Shown here: positions 24,908 to 31,922 of the stretch, in pieces | How positions within the stretch are numbered: the first letter of the stretch is position 1 | Layout: every line of letters starts with the position of its first letter | Assembly: GCF_016862795.1 (NCBI RefSeq) | Contig: NZ_BONQ01000077.1 | Location: 124,001-188,000 of the forward strand | Source of the DNA: Dactylosporangium siamense | GTDB taxonomy: Bacteria > Actinomycetota > Actinomycetes > Mycobacteriales > Micromonosporaceae | Reading direction: 5' to 3' | Length of the DNA stretch: 64,000 nt | Position numbers and translations under genes: made by a program | Notes under the pieces: generated by a model | Databases searched by the model: none | Seen by the model: only the letters and a program-made list of their open reading frames with translations | Told to the model about the DNA's origin: nothing

Positions 24908-25623
24908 CCTAGATCTCGACGCCGTTCGGCGAGCACGGCGAGCACGGCCAGCCCGACGGCCCAGACCGCCAGCGCCAGGGCGGAGGCCGGCACGGAGTGC
25001 GCCGAGCCGTGCACTCCCCGGGTGAGCACCTGCAGGCTGCCGAAGGGCGTGTAGTCGACCGCCGACGCGCTGATCATCCCGATCAGTGACGGCGCGACGA
25101 AGTAGGCGACGATGCCGGCCACCACGGCGGCGATCTGGTTGCGGAGAAGACCGCCGAGGGCGGCGCCCACCAGCACCGACAGCATGCCGGCGAGGACGCA
25201 TCCGCCCGCCAGCGGGATCAGCTGTGCCGCCGTGAGATCGGGGCCTGGATGGTGCGCGGCGAGGATGGGCACCCCGACGGCGAACGCCGCTCCCGTCGTG
25301 AGCACCGCCAGGCCCAGTCCGACGGCTCCGGTCGCGACCAGCCGGGCAGCGGCGACGGCGCCCGGACCGCGGCCGGAGACGAGGACCGCCGGCGCCGCGG
25401 TGCGATGCCGGTGCTCGGCCGCGACGGCCACCGCGCCGAAGAACAGCAGGAGCAACGGCATCCCGCCGAGCGCCTCCTCCTTCTCGGTGACCTCGTCGAG
25501 CGTTCCGGAGGCGAGCGAGACCAGGATGCCGTTGAGGACCGCGAGCGCGACCGAGGCCAGCGCGAACCACAGCGCGGTGCGGATCGTGAGGAGCTTGCGC
25601 ACCTCACCGACGATCAAGGTCAT
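24904..25623 (-). CDS. ABC-2 type transporter permease
   Basis: The 239-residue protein has about six membrane helices, including TALWFALASVALAVLNGILV, LVATGAVGLGLAVLTTGAAF and AVVAGIVAYFVAPSLIGMI. The cytoplasmic N-terminus MTLIVGEVRKLLTIRTALWF is typical of ABC-2 permeases of the antibiotic-export or bacteriocin-immunity kind. It overlaps both neighbours by 4 bp (ATGA), so ATPase, permease, kinase and regulator should be made together. The substrate is unknown. Confidence 0.88.
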   Translation of the reverse strand: MTLIVGEVRKLLTIRTALWFALASVALAVLNGILVSLASGTLDEVTEKEEALGGMPLLLLFFGAVAVAAEHRHRTAAPAVLVSGRGPGAVAAARLVATGAVGLGLAVLTTGAAFAVGVPILAAHHPGPDLTAAQLIPLAGGCVLAGMLSVLVGAALGGLLRNQIAAVVAGIVAYFVAPSLIGMISASAVDYTPFGSLQVLTRGVHGSAHSVPASALALAVWAVGLAVLAVLAERRRDLG

Positions 25624-26537
25624 GACCGGGCTCCCATCAGCTCGAGGAACACGTCTTCCAGTGAGGTGGACCGCGGCGTCAGCTCATGCAGATCCACCTG
25701 TGCCCGGCGGGCCGCCTCGGCGACGGCGGGCGCGTCCAGGCCCTCGATCAGGTAGCGCCCGCTGGCCGCGTCCGGCGTGATCCGGCCGCCGGCGGGCACA
25801 ACTGCCTCCGCGAGCCGTCCGGGCTCGTCGGTGCGCACCCACACGCCACTCGCCGGAGTGAGCGCTGCGATCGCGCCGGCGTGCACCACGCGGCCCTGCC
25901 GCACCACGACGATGTCGTCGACGGTTTGCGCCGCCTCGCTGAGCAGGTGGCTGGACACGAGCACCGCCCGGCCCCGCTCGGCCCGCTCCCGCAGGAGTGT
26001 GCGCAGCCAGCGGATCCCTTCGGGGTCGAGTCCGTTGGTCGGCTCGTCGAGCAGCAGCACCTCGGGGTCGCCGAGCAGGGCCGCGGCGAGCCCCAACCGC
26101 TGGCGCATGCCGAGCGAGAAGGTGCCGACCCGCCGGCCGGCGACGTCGGCCAGCCCCGAGAGCGCCAGGACCTCCTCGACCCGGGTCCGGGGCAGCCGTG
26201 CGAGCCCGGCCAGGATTCGCAGGTGCTGGCGGGCCGAGCGGCCCGGGTGGGCGCCGCACGAGTCGATCGCCACGCCGACCGTGCGTGCCTCGGGCCGGCG
26301 TTGCGCCAGTGGTGTGCCGCCGAGCAGCACGCGGCCCGAGGTCGGACGGACCAGGCCGGCCAGCATCGCCAGCATCGTGGTCTTGCCGGCGCCGTTGGGT
26401 CCGAGGAACCCGGTGACGACGCCGGGCCGGACGTCGAAGGAGACGTCTTCCACCGCGGTCACCCGGCGGTACCGCTTGGTGAGCCGCTCCGCTGTCAGCA
26501 CCGCGGAAGGCTCGGGGAGATGAGGTCGTTCCGTCAT
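25620..26537 (-). CDS. ABC transporter ATP-binding protein
   Basis: The 305-residue ATPase has Walker A GPNGAGKTTMLAML, signature FSLGMRQRLGLAAALL (the LSGG-type loop as SLGM), Walker B VLLLDEPTNGLDPEG and H-loop VLVSSHLLSE. It has the C-terminal extension of DrrA/BcrA-like exporters. It is the first gene of the four-gene operon. No clear promoter is seen in the 91 bp between it and the terminator at 26629. Confidence 0.92.
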   Translation of the reverse strand: MTERPHLPEPSAVLTAERLTKRYRRVTAVEDVSFDVRPGVVTGFLGPNGAGKTTMLAMLAGLVRPTSGRVLLGGTPLAQRRPEARTVGVAIDSCGAHPGRSARQHLRILAGLARLPRTRVEEVLALSGLADVAGRRVGTFSLGMRQRLGLAAALLGDPEVLLLDEPTNGLDPEGIRWLRTLLRERAERGRAVLVSSHLLSEAAQTVDDIVVVRQGRVVHAGAIAALTPASGVWVRTDEPGRLAEAVVPAGGRITPDAASGRYLIEGLDAPAVAEAARRAQVDLHELTPRSTSLEDVFLELMGARS

Positions 26538-26628
26538 GCCCGCAACGGTCCCGCTCAGGGGCGGTCCCGGTCATCAACCCGCGGACTACATGTGATCTCC
26601 GACCCTGGTCGGAGACCGGAAGCACACA

Positions 26629-26664
26629 CCAGGAACCCCCGGCCACCTGGCCGGGGGTTCCTGG
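26629..26664. terminator. Strong hairpin terminator
   Basis: A perfect 16-bp stem (CCAGGAACCCCCGGCC with its complement) encloses a 4-base loop. It lies 12 bp past the stop of the minus-strand GlsB-like gene, so it should end that transcript before the ABC operon. Confidence 0.85.
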
Positions 26665-26676
26665 ACGATCTCAGTG

Positions 26677-26955
26677 TCAGAGGGCTCGACGGCCACGGCC
26701 GGCGAAGCCGGCGACCAGCGCGACACCCAGGGCGGCCACGATGACCTGGACCACCAGCTCGCCCCAGTCCACGCCGGGGGTGTCGGTCGCGATGCCGACG
26801 GCGTTGGCGATGAAGGTGCCGATCAGCGCGGCCACGACGCCGATGACCATCGTGAGCCAGATCGGGATGTTCTGGCGGCCGGGGACCACCAGCCTGCCGA
26901 GCGCGCCCACGATCAGACCGACGATCAGCGCGGTGATGATTCCGGTGACGGTCAC
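26677..26955 (-). CDS. GlsB/YeaQ/YmgE-type small membrane protein
   Basis: The product has 92 residues from GTG 26955, preceded by a strong AGGAGG about six bases upstream; the frame runs further upstream without support. Three membrane helices are seen (TGIITALIVGLIVGALGRL, WLTMVIGVVAALIGTFIA, WGELVVQVIVAALGVALVAG). Between the first two lies VPGRQNIPIWL, the family's short loop (transglycosylase-associated protein family). Members are linked to membrane or acid stress, with no known reaction. It is a single-gene unit with its own terminator. Confidence 0.88.
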   Translation of the reverse strand: MTVTGIITALIVGLIVGALGRLVVPGRQNIPIWLTMVIGVVAALIGTFIANAVGIATDTPGVDWGELVVQVIVAALGVALVAGFAGRGRRAL

Positions 26956-27036
26956 TGTTCCTCCTCGTGTCCCAAGTAGCGGCGTCGATGTGCCGCTGTC
27001 CAAGGGGTGCCCGGTCCGGGACGCCACCAAACACCG

Positions 27037-28263
27037 TCAGTCCTCTTTGGACTCCTCTGCGGGCGGGCGCAGCACCCCGGCCAGGAAGAACGCGACGGTG
27101 AGCAGGACCCCGATCGCGATGAGTGCCCGGAGGACGGAGATGTGGTCGCCGAGCAGGCCGATCAGCGGCGGGCCGCCCAGGAAGGCGCAGTAGCCGACCG
27201 AGGCGACCACGCTGACCCGGCCGGCGGCCTTGGCCGGGTCGTCGGAGGCGGCGCTCATCCCGACGGGGAAGCCCAGGGACGCGCCGGTGCCCCAGAGGAG
27301 CGCGCCGACGAAGGCGGTCGGGGTGTTGGGGCCGAAGATGAACAGCACCAGGCCGGCCAGGGAGATGACGGCGAGCGTGCGCAGGACCGGGACGCGCCCG
27401 AACCGGTCGAGCAGGCCGGGGCCGAACCAGCGGCCGACGGTCATCGCGGTCAGGAAGACCGTGAAGGCGAGGGTGCCGACCACGGCCGGTGTGTCGTAGC
27501 CGTCGATGACGGCGACGGCGATCCAGTCGATGCCGGCCCCCTCGGTGAAGGCGAACGCCAGCACGAAGACGCCGATGAGCAGGGTGCGCGGCTCGGTCCA
27601 GAACTGCAGGAACCTGGTCCTGCCACCGGTGCCGCCGGCGCTCTCGGCCGGGGTGTCGGTGTCGGTGTCGGTGTCCGGCAGGAACGCGCGGACCACCACG
27701 AACGTGATCGCGCCGACCAGGACCGCGACCGCGCTCAGGTGGATCGTCACCGGGACCTTCAGCGCCACCATCGCCGTGCCGAGCAGCGCGCCGATGACGG
27801 TGCCGACGCTGTAGCCGGCGTGGAAGCGGGGCATGATCGCCCGGCCGAGGCGGCGCTCGACCATGGCGCCCTGCACGTTCATCGCGACGTCCCACGCCCC
27901 GTTGGCGAACCCGAACCCGAAGAGGCCCAGCACGACCGGCGGCACGCCGAGGTGATACCCGCCGGCGACGATGATCAGGCTGACGGTCAGCAGGACCGCC
28001 ATCGCCGCGACCGTCGCGCGGGAGCCGAGGCGCGCGGTGATGGCGCCGGAGAGCACCAGCGAGATGATCGAGCCGGCGGCGATGGCGACGAGCACCAGGC
28101 CGAGCTCGGACGGGCCGAGGCGCAGCTCGTCCCGGATGCCCGGGATCCGGGTGGCCCAGCTCGCCATCGCGACGCCGGCACCGATGAAGGCGAAGTAGAC
28201 GGCGCGGGTGGCGGCGCGCAACGGCTGGTCGGTCGTGGATGCCGGCCCGGCGGTGACGATCAT
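27037..28263 (-). CDS. MFS transporter
   Basis: The 408-residue protein has about 12 membrane helices. The MFS loop-2 signature is seen as SGAITARLGSRATVAA between helices 2 and 3, with a repeat-like SLAGLVLFIFG region in the second half. A long cytoplasmic loop rich in Asp and Thr (DTDTDTDTPAESAGG, encoded by a short TCGGTG-type DNA repeat) joins the two halves. It resembles YbjJ-like drug or sugar-acid transporters. Its ATG overlaps the TetR stop, so export of a TetR ligand is plausible. Confidence 0.88.
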   Translation of the reverse strand: MIVTAGPASTTDQPLRAATRAVYFAFIGAGVAMASWATRIPGIRDELRLGPSELGLVLVAIAAGSIISLVLSGAITARLGSRATVAAMAVLLTVSLIIVAGGYHLGVPPVVLGLFGFGFANGAWDVAMNVQGAMVERRLGRAIMPRFHAGYSVGTVIGALLGTAMVALKVPVTIHLSAVAVLVGAITFVVVRAFLPDTDTDTDTPAESAGGTGGRTRFLQFWTEPRTLLIGVFVLAFAFTEGAGIDWIAVAVIDGYDTPAVVGTLAFTVFLTAMTVGRWFGPGLLDRFGRVPVLRTLAVISLAGLVLFIFGPNTPTAFVGALLWGTGASLGFPVGMSAASDDPAKAAGRVSVVASVGYCAFLGGPPLIGLLGDHISVLRALIAIGVLLTVAFFLAGVLRPPAEESKED

Positions 28264-28808
28264 CGTGGCTCTCCGAGGGTTCGTTCGACGATGACGCGGA
28301 TCTGCTCACGCGGCACCGGCGCCGTTGACAGTGTCTTGTGCATGACCAGGCCCTCGATCAGGGCGTCGACGCCCCGCGCGGTGGTCGGGTCGACGAAGCG
28401 TTCGAGGACCGCGCGGCTGGTGCGCATCCAGGTCTCGGTGATGGTGCGCAGCGCGGGGTCCCGCAGCGCGGCCAGATACAGCTCATAGGCGATCGCCCAG
28501 TCGGCGGTGTCGGCGCCGGCGTCACCGTGGATGAGGTCGGTGATCGCCTCGACCAGGGCCTCGTGGGTGTGCACCTGCAGGAAGTGCGACTCGTAGACCA
28601 CCGACATCCGTTCGGCGTGCCGCTGGAACGCCTGGGCGCGCAGATCGTCGAGGCTGCTGAAGTGATACGTCAGCGACCCGAGCGGCACGTCCGCGGCCGC
28701 CGCGATCAGCCGGTGGGTCGTGCCGGCCACGCCATGCTCGGCGATGACCCCGATCGCGGCGTCGACGATGCGGTCCTTGCGGTTCGGGTCGTGCCGCCGC
28801 GTCGCCAC
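28260..28808 (-). CDS. TetR-family regulator
   Basis: The 182-residue product has a helix-turn-helix in its first 50 residues (DRIVDAAIGVIAEHGVAGTT, then HRLIAAAADVPLGSLTYHF), the standard TetR form. The C-terminal helices form a ligand pocket. I chose the GTG at 28808 because GGGAG lies about nine bases before it. A GTG at 28889 that overlaps the acetyltransferase stop is also in frame and would add a 27-residue repeat tail. It is co-transcribed with the MFS gene and probably binds the twin operators at 29495-29531. Confidence 0.88.
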   Translation of the reverse strand: MATRRHDPNRKDRIVDAAIGVIAEHGVAGTTHRLIAAAADVPLGSLTYHFSSLDDLRAQAFQRHAERMSVVYESHFLQVHTHEALVEAITDLIHGDAGADTADWAIAYELYLAALRDPALRTITETWMRTSRAVLERFVDPTTARGVDALIEGLVMHKTLSTAPVPREQIRVIVERTLGEPR

Positions 28809-28823
28809 CGGTTTCGCTCCCGT

Positions 28824-28919
28824 GGTGCCGGGTCGTTGCACTCGTGCGGGTCCGGGTCGTTGCGCTCCAGTGGTGCCGGGTTGTTTCACTCGTGCGGGTC
28901 CGGGTCGGTGCGATCCTGT
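28824..28919. repeat. 48-bp direct repeat, two copies in tandem
   Basis: Units 28824-28871 and 28872-28919 share about 90 percent of their bases, both beginning GGTGCCGGGT. The period is 16 codons. The array spans the 3' end of the acetyltransferase gene, including its stop, and the gap before the TetR start. It looks like a local duplication. Confidence 0.75.
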
Positions 28920-29494
28920 GCGTCCCGGTCGGCGACCAGCTGCCGCACGATCCGGGCCGGGTTGCCGACCGCGAGCACGCCCGCGGGCAGGTCGCGGACC
29001 ACGACCGAGCCGGCCCCGACGACGGTGTCGGCGCCGATCGTGACGCCGGGGCAGACGATGACGCCGCCGCCGAGCCAGACGTTGTCGCCGATCACGATCG
29101 GCTTCGCCGCCTCCCACTTGTCCCGGCGCGGGCCCGGCTCCAGCGGATGGGTCGAGGTGAGCAGCTGCACCCCCGGGCCCATCTGCACGTCGTCGCCGAT
29201 CGTGATCGTGGCGACGTCGTTGCAGACCAGGCCCCAGTTGGCGAACGAGCGGGCGCCGAACGTGGTCTGGTAGCCGTAGTCGCACCGCAGCGGCGGCCGG
29301 ATGTAACTGCCCTCGCCGTAGCCGCCGAGCAGCTCGGTCATCAGCGCCCGGACCGCGGCCGCGTCGGTCGGATCCGTGGTGTTGATCTGGAACGTGAGCC
29401 GCTGCGCGCGGGCGTCGTCGGCGCCCAGCTGCGGATCGTCGGCGATGTACAGCTCCCCGGCCAGCATCCGCTCGCGCATGCTCTTCTCCGTCAT
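28886..29494 (-). CDS. maa: Maltose O-acetyltransferase-like enzyme
   Basis: The 202-residue enzyme has an N-terminal Mac domain (MRERMLAGELYIADDPQLG) and a left-handed parallel beta-helix of hexapeptide repeats (VWLGGGVIVCPGVTIGADTV). The catalytic His is in TSTHPLEPGPRRDKWEAAKP. It resembles maltose/galactoside acetyltransferases, which acetylate the 6-hydroxyl of sugars from acetyl-CoA. It is the first gene of an operon with TetR and MFS genes, and twin operators sit directly upstream of its ATG. The tail after residue 185 is Asp-rich and lies in the duplicated DNA. Confidence 0.9.
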   Translation of the reverse strand: MTEKSMRERMLAGELYIADDPQLGADDARAQRLTFQINTTDPTDAAAVRALMTELLGGYGEGSYIRPPLRCDYGYQTTFGARSFANWGLVCNDVATITIGDDVQMGPGVQLLTSTHPLEPGPRRDKWEAAKPIVIGDNVWLGGGVIVCPGVTIGADTVVGAGSVVVRDLPAGVLAVGNPARIVRQLVADRDAQDRTDPDPHE

Positions 29495-29531
29495 GTGTAC
29501 AACCGTACACTGGTTGTGTACAGCTGTACAC
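29495..29531 (-). promoter_or_regulatory. Twin GTGTAC-GTACAC operators, probable TetR sites
   Basis: GTGTAC-AACC-GTACAC lies at 29495-29510, and the perfect palindrome GTGTACAGCTGTACAC at 29516-29531. Their centres are 21 bp apart, two helical turns, so two dimers could bind one face. The first begins at the acetyltransferase start codon. This fits autorepression by the TetR protein of the operon. Confidence 0.7.
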
Positions 29532-30091
29532 TAGCGGCGGCGCCGGGCGATGACGGCGGCGATCAGGGCGACCGGGATCCACAGGTACACCGCGAAGAAC
29601 CCGGCGAACTTGAGCGCCGCGGCGGTCGAGTAGAGCACCGCGACGACCGGGTTGATCGAGCCCGGGTCCGGCAGCATGGCGAAGGAGAACAGGTTCTCCA
29701 CCACGTCGCACAGCGGGCCGAGCGGTCCGAGGGCGACCATGGCGGTGGCGACCCGCCGGCCCCTGGTGCCGGCCGGGAAGGCGCGGGCGACGAGCGCGAG
29801 CGCGGCCGTGAACACCAATGCCGTGGCGGCGATGAAGGCGAAGTCCACGAACTGGGTCTGCCAGTAGATGCCGAGCGTGCCGGCCTGGCGCATCTGGGTG
29901 TACCAGCCGGAGAGCCTGTCCGCGCTGAACGACAGCTGCCCCACGTAGTAGGGCACCGGGTAGCCGGACCGGGCGTAGAACCCGTCGAGGATCGTCTGGC
30001 TGACCCGCTGTGCCACGAACCCGGCGACGGTGGCGCCGATGAGGACGGGGAGCTTCGCGCGCTGGACGAATTTGAATTCCATGGAATGCAT
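29531..30091 (-). CDS. Four-helix membrane protein of unknown function
   Basis: The 186-residue protein has a basic start (FKFVQRAKLP) and about four membrane helices (PVLIGATVAGFVAQRVSQTI, FAFIAATALVFTAALALVAR, MVALGPLGPLCDVVENLFSF and FAGFFAVYLWIPVALIAAVI). It ends in an Arg run. No catalytic motif is seen. ATG 30082 is an alternative start. It is divergent from the MarR gene, and a 12-bp palindrome covers its start, so MarR may control it. Its stop touches the TetR operator. Confidence 0.65.
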   Translation of the reverse strand: MHSMEFKFVQRAKLPVLIGATVAGFVAQRVSQTILDGFYARSGYPVPYYVGQLSFSADRLSGWYTQMRQAGTLGIYWQTQFVDFAFIAATALVFTAALALVARAFPAGTRGRRVATAMVALGPLGPLCDVVENLFSFAMLPDPGSINPVVAVLYSTAAALKFAGFFAVYLWIPVALIAAVIARRRR

Positions 30092-30138
30092 CTTGCCGAC
30101 GGGATGCCCGTGACGTCAAGTGTTCCTTGGAATATATT
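30076..30138. promoter_or_regulatory. Candidate MarR operators and leaderless marR-type promoter
   Basis: ATTCCATGGAAT at 30076-30087 is a perfect palindrome. TTCCTTGGAA at 30123-30132 shares the TTCC/GGAA arms, with centres 46 bp apart. TATATT at 30133-30138 lies six bases before the ATG at 30145, and TGACGT at 30111 fits a -35, so the MarR message may be leaderless and overlap the second operator. Confidence 0.45.
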
Positions 30139-30144
30139 TACCGG

Positions 30145-30594
30145 ATGGACCCACAGAAGCGGGCCGAGCTGCAGGGGCGGGCGATGCGCGAGCTGTCGAT
30201 CGCGCACCAGCTGGCCGAGACCCGGCTCAACCGGGCGCTCCGGCCGCTCGGCCTCACCATGACCCACACCGCGGTGCTGCTGCACCTCGCCAACGCCGGC
30301 CCCTGCTCCGTCGGCGACATCGCCGCCGCGATGGAGGTCAACCAGCCGGCCGTGTCCAAGACCCTCAAGACCCTGGCCGAGCGCGGCGCCGTGACGGTGG
30401 CCGCCGCCGCGGACGACGCCCGCCGCCGCGAGGTCGCCCTCACCCCGCTGGGCGGCGACCTGATCGGGCAGGCCATGCAGGCGATGCACCCGGACGCGAC
30501 GGTCGCGTTCGCCGGCCTCGACGACGCCCGGCTGATCCACCTCGTCGAGCTGCTCGCCGAGGTCAGGGCCACCCTCGACGGCGCCCGGGGATGA
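30145..30594 (+). CDS. MarR-family transcription regulator
   Basis: The 149-residue product is a winged-helix MarR protein: a helical dimer arm (MRELSIAHQLAETRLNRALR), the recognition part (CSVGDIAAAMEVNQPAVSKT) and wing (DDARRREVALTPLGGDL). The ATG at 30145 (MDPQKRAEL) is preferred; a TTG 18 bases earlier is in the palindrome region. It probably represses the divergent membrane-protein gene and itself. The ligand is unknown. Confidence 0.9.
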   Translation: MDPQKRAELQGRAMRELSIAHQLAETRLNRALRPLGLTMTHTAVLLHLANAGPCSVGDIAAAMEVNQPAVSKTLKTLAERGAVTVAAAADDARRREVALTPLGGDLIGQAMQAMHPDATVAFAGLDDARLIHLVELLAEVRATLDGARG

Positions 30595-30600
30595 CGGACC

Positions 30601-31263
30601 TCAGGGATGCGACGGCTTGACCGGATGGGTGCGGTTCGGGCCGCCGCCCGGGTCGGCGTTGCCGGGCTTGGCGGTGCCCTGCCGGCCGTTCGCCGCGGTC
30701 GCGGTCGTCACGTAAGGGGTGCCCAGCACGGCCCGGCAGAAGTCGTTGATGCCGGTGTCGCCGCTCGCCGCGTGGGCCAGGGCCCGCCGGTCCTCGCCGG
30801 TCACCTGCGCGGCGTGCGGGTCCGCGCGGGCGGCCTCCCACGCACGGCACAGCGCCTCGACGCGACCCGGCGGGCTCCAGCTCGCCGGCGGCGCCGGCGC
30901 CGGCGCGGTCGCCGGCCGGCCGGCGGCACCGGGCACCGTGGACGGTGCCGCGTCCTGGCCGTCGAACAGCGACTCCACGGTGTGTTGCACGGGTCCCGGC
31001 AGGTGATCACCGGCGGCCGCGTATCCGGTGCCGCCCAGCGACGCGACCACCACGGCCACGCCCGCGATCAGCCCGGCCCGGCGCCGTTTCCGCCGGGCGC
31101 GGCGGGCCAGCCGAAACGCGCGCAGCGCGGACTCCTCCCCGGCCAGCTCGGCGGGCAGGGCCGGCCCGGCGGCCGCGACCAGCAGCGCCGTGACGCCGGC
31201 GGGTCGCCCGCCGTCCAGCTCCCGCAGCTGCTCCGCGATGTCAGGGGCAAGGGAATCGGACAT
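30601..31263 (-). CDS. Single-pass membrane protein, probable anti-sigma partner
   Basis: The 220-residue product has a cytoplasmic part of about 65 residues, a basic stop (RRARRKRRRAG) and one membrane helix (LIAGVAVVVASLGGTGYAAA). The outer part is Pro/Ala-rich with two Cys (ALCRAW, DFCRAV) that could pair. It starts 2 bp after the ECF sigma stop. No zinc motif is seen. The partnership with the sigma factor is inferred from position and topology, as in the SigE-type pair at 6123. Confidence 0.7.
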   Translation of the reverse strand: MSDSLAPDIAEQLRELDGGRPAGVTALLVAAAGPALPAELAGEESALRAFRLARRARRKRRRAGLIAGVAVVVASLGGTGYAAAGDHLPGPVQHTVESLFDGQDAAPSTVPGAAGRPATAPAPAPPASWSPPGRVEALCRAWEAARADPHAAQVTGEDRRALAHAASGDTGINDFCRAVLGTPYVTTATAANGRQGTAKPGNADPGGGPNRTHPVKPSHP

Positions 31264-31265
31264 GA

Positions 31266-31922
31266 TCAGCTGCCTTCCCGCGGATCCGTGTCGCGGTGTG
31301 CCTGGACCTCGGGATGTTCGGCCAGCCGGCGCAGTCCCCGCATCGTCGCGACCCGGACCGCGCCGGGGCGTTTGCGCAGGACCTGGGCGGTGCCGGCGAC
31401 GTCGAGGCCGGCCACGACCCGTAACATGACCGCCTCCGCCTGCTCGGCCGGCAGGGTGCGGATCATCCGCAGCGCCCACTCGGTGCCGGACCGGTCGCCG
31501 GCGTCCAGCGCCGCGTCGCGGGCCACCGCGCCGGCCGCCTCGCCGACGTCGTGCACCGTCTCGTGCGGCTCCTCACGGCGGCGCCACGCCCGCCGGTTCT
31601 CGTCGATGCCACGGTTGCGGGCGATCCGGAACAACCACACCCGGAACGCCGTCGTGTCACCGCTGAACCGGGACAGGTCCCGCGATGCCTGCAACCACGT
31701 CTCCGACGCCACGTCCTCGGCCGCGTCGCCGCAGACCACCCGCAGGTATCGCAGGACCAGCGGCTGCAACGCGCGCCACAGCTCGGTGAAGGCCACGGCG
31801 TCGCCGGCGATCGCGCCGGTGAGGGCGGCCCCGAGCCGGTCGTCCAGCGCCGCCGCCTCGGCCGCCCGCCGGGCGGCGCCGTGGGCGAACGGCGTCGGAC
31901 AGGTCTCTGCCAACGCGGTCAC
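31266..31922 (-). CDS. ECF RNA polymerase sigma factor
   Basis: The 218-residue product has region 2 (FTELWRALQPLVLRYLRVVC, AEDVASETWLQASRDL, FRVWLFRIARNRGIDENRRA) and region 4 (LPAEQAEAVMLRVVAGLDVA, RKRPGAVRVATMRGLRRL), as in ECF sigma factors. The start is GTG and overlaps the stop of the deacetylase-glycosyltransferase gene by 4 bp. A probable anti-sigma gene follows. Coupling to an envelope-polysaccharide enzyme suggests a cell-envelope stress role, which is inferred. Confidence 0.92.
   Translation of the reverse strand: MTALAETCPTPFAHGAARRAAEAAALDDRLGAALTGAIAGDAVAFTELWRALQPLVLRYLRVVCGDAAEDVASETWLQASRDLSRFSGDTTAFRVWLFRIARNRGIDENRRAWRRREEPHETVHDVGEAAGAVARDAALDAGDRSGTEWALRMIRTLPAEQAEAVMLRVVAGLDVAGTAQVLRKRPGAVRVATMRGLRRLAEHPEVQAHRDTDPREGS

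Noticed and set aside
28809-28889. Longer TetR start at GTG 28889
   Set aside because: It would add a repeat-coded arm, and the GTG at 28808 has a better spaced GGGAG; kept only as an alternative.
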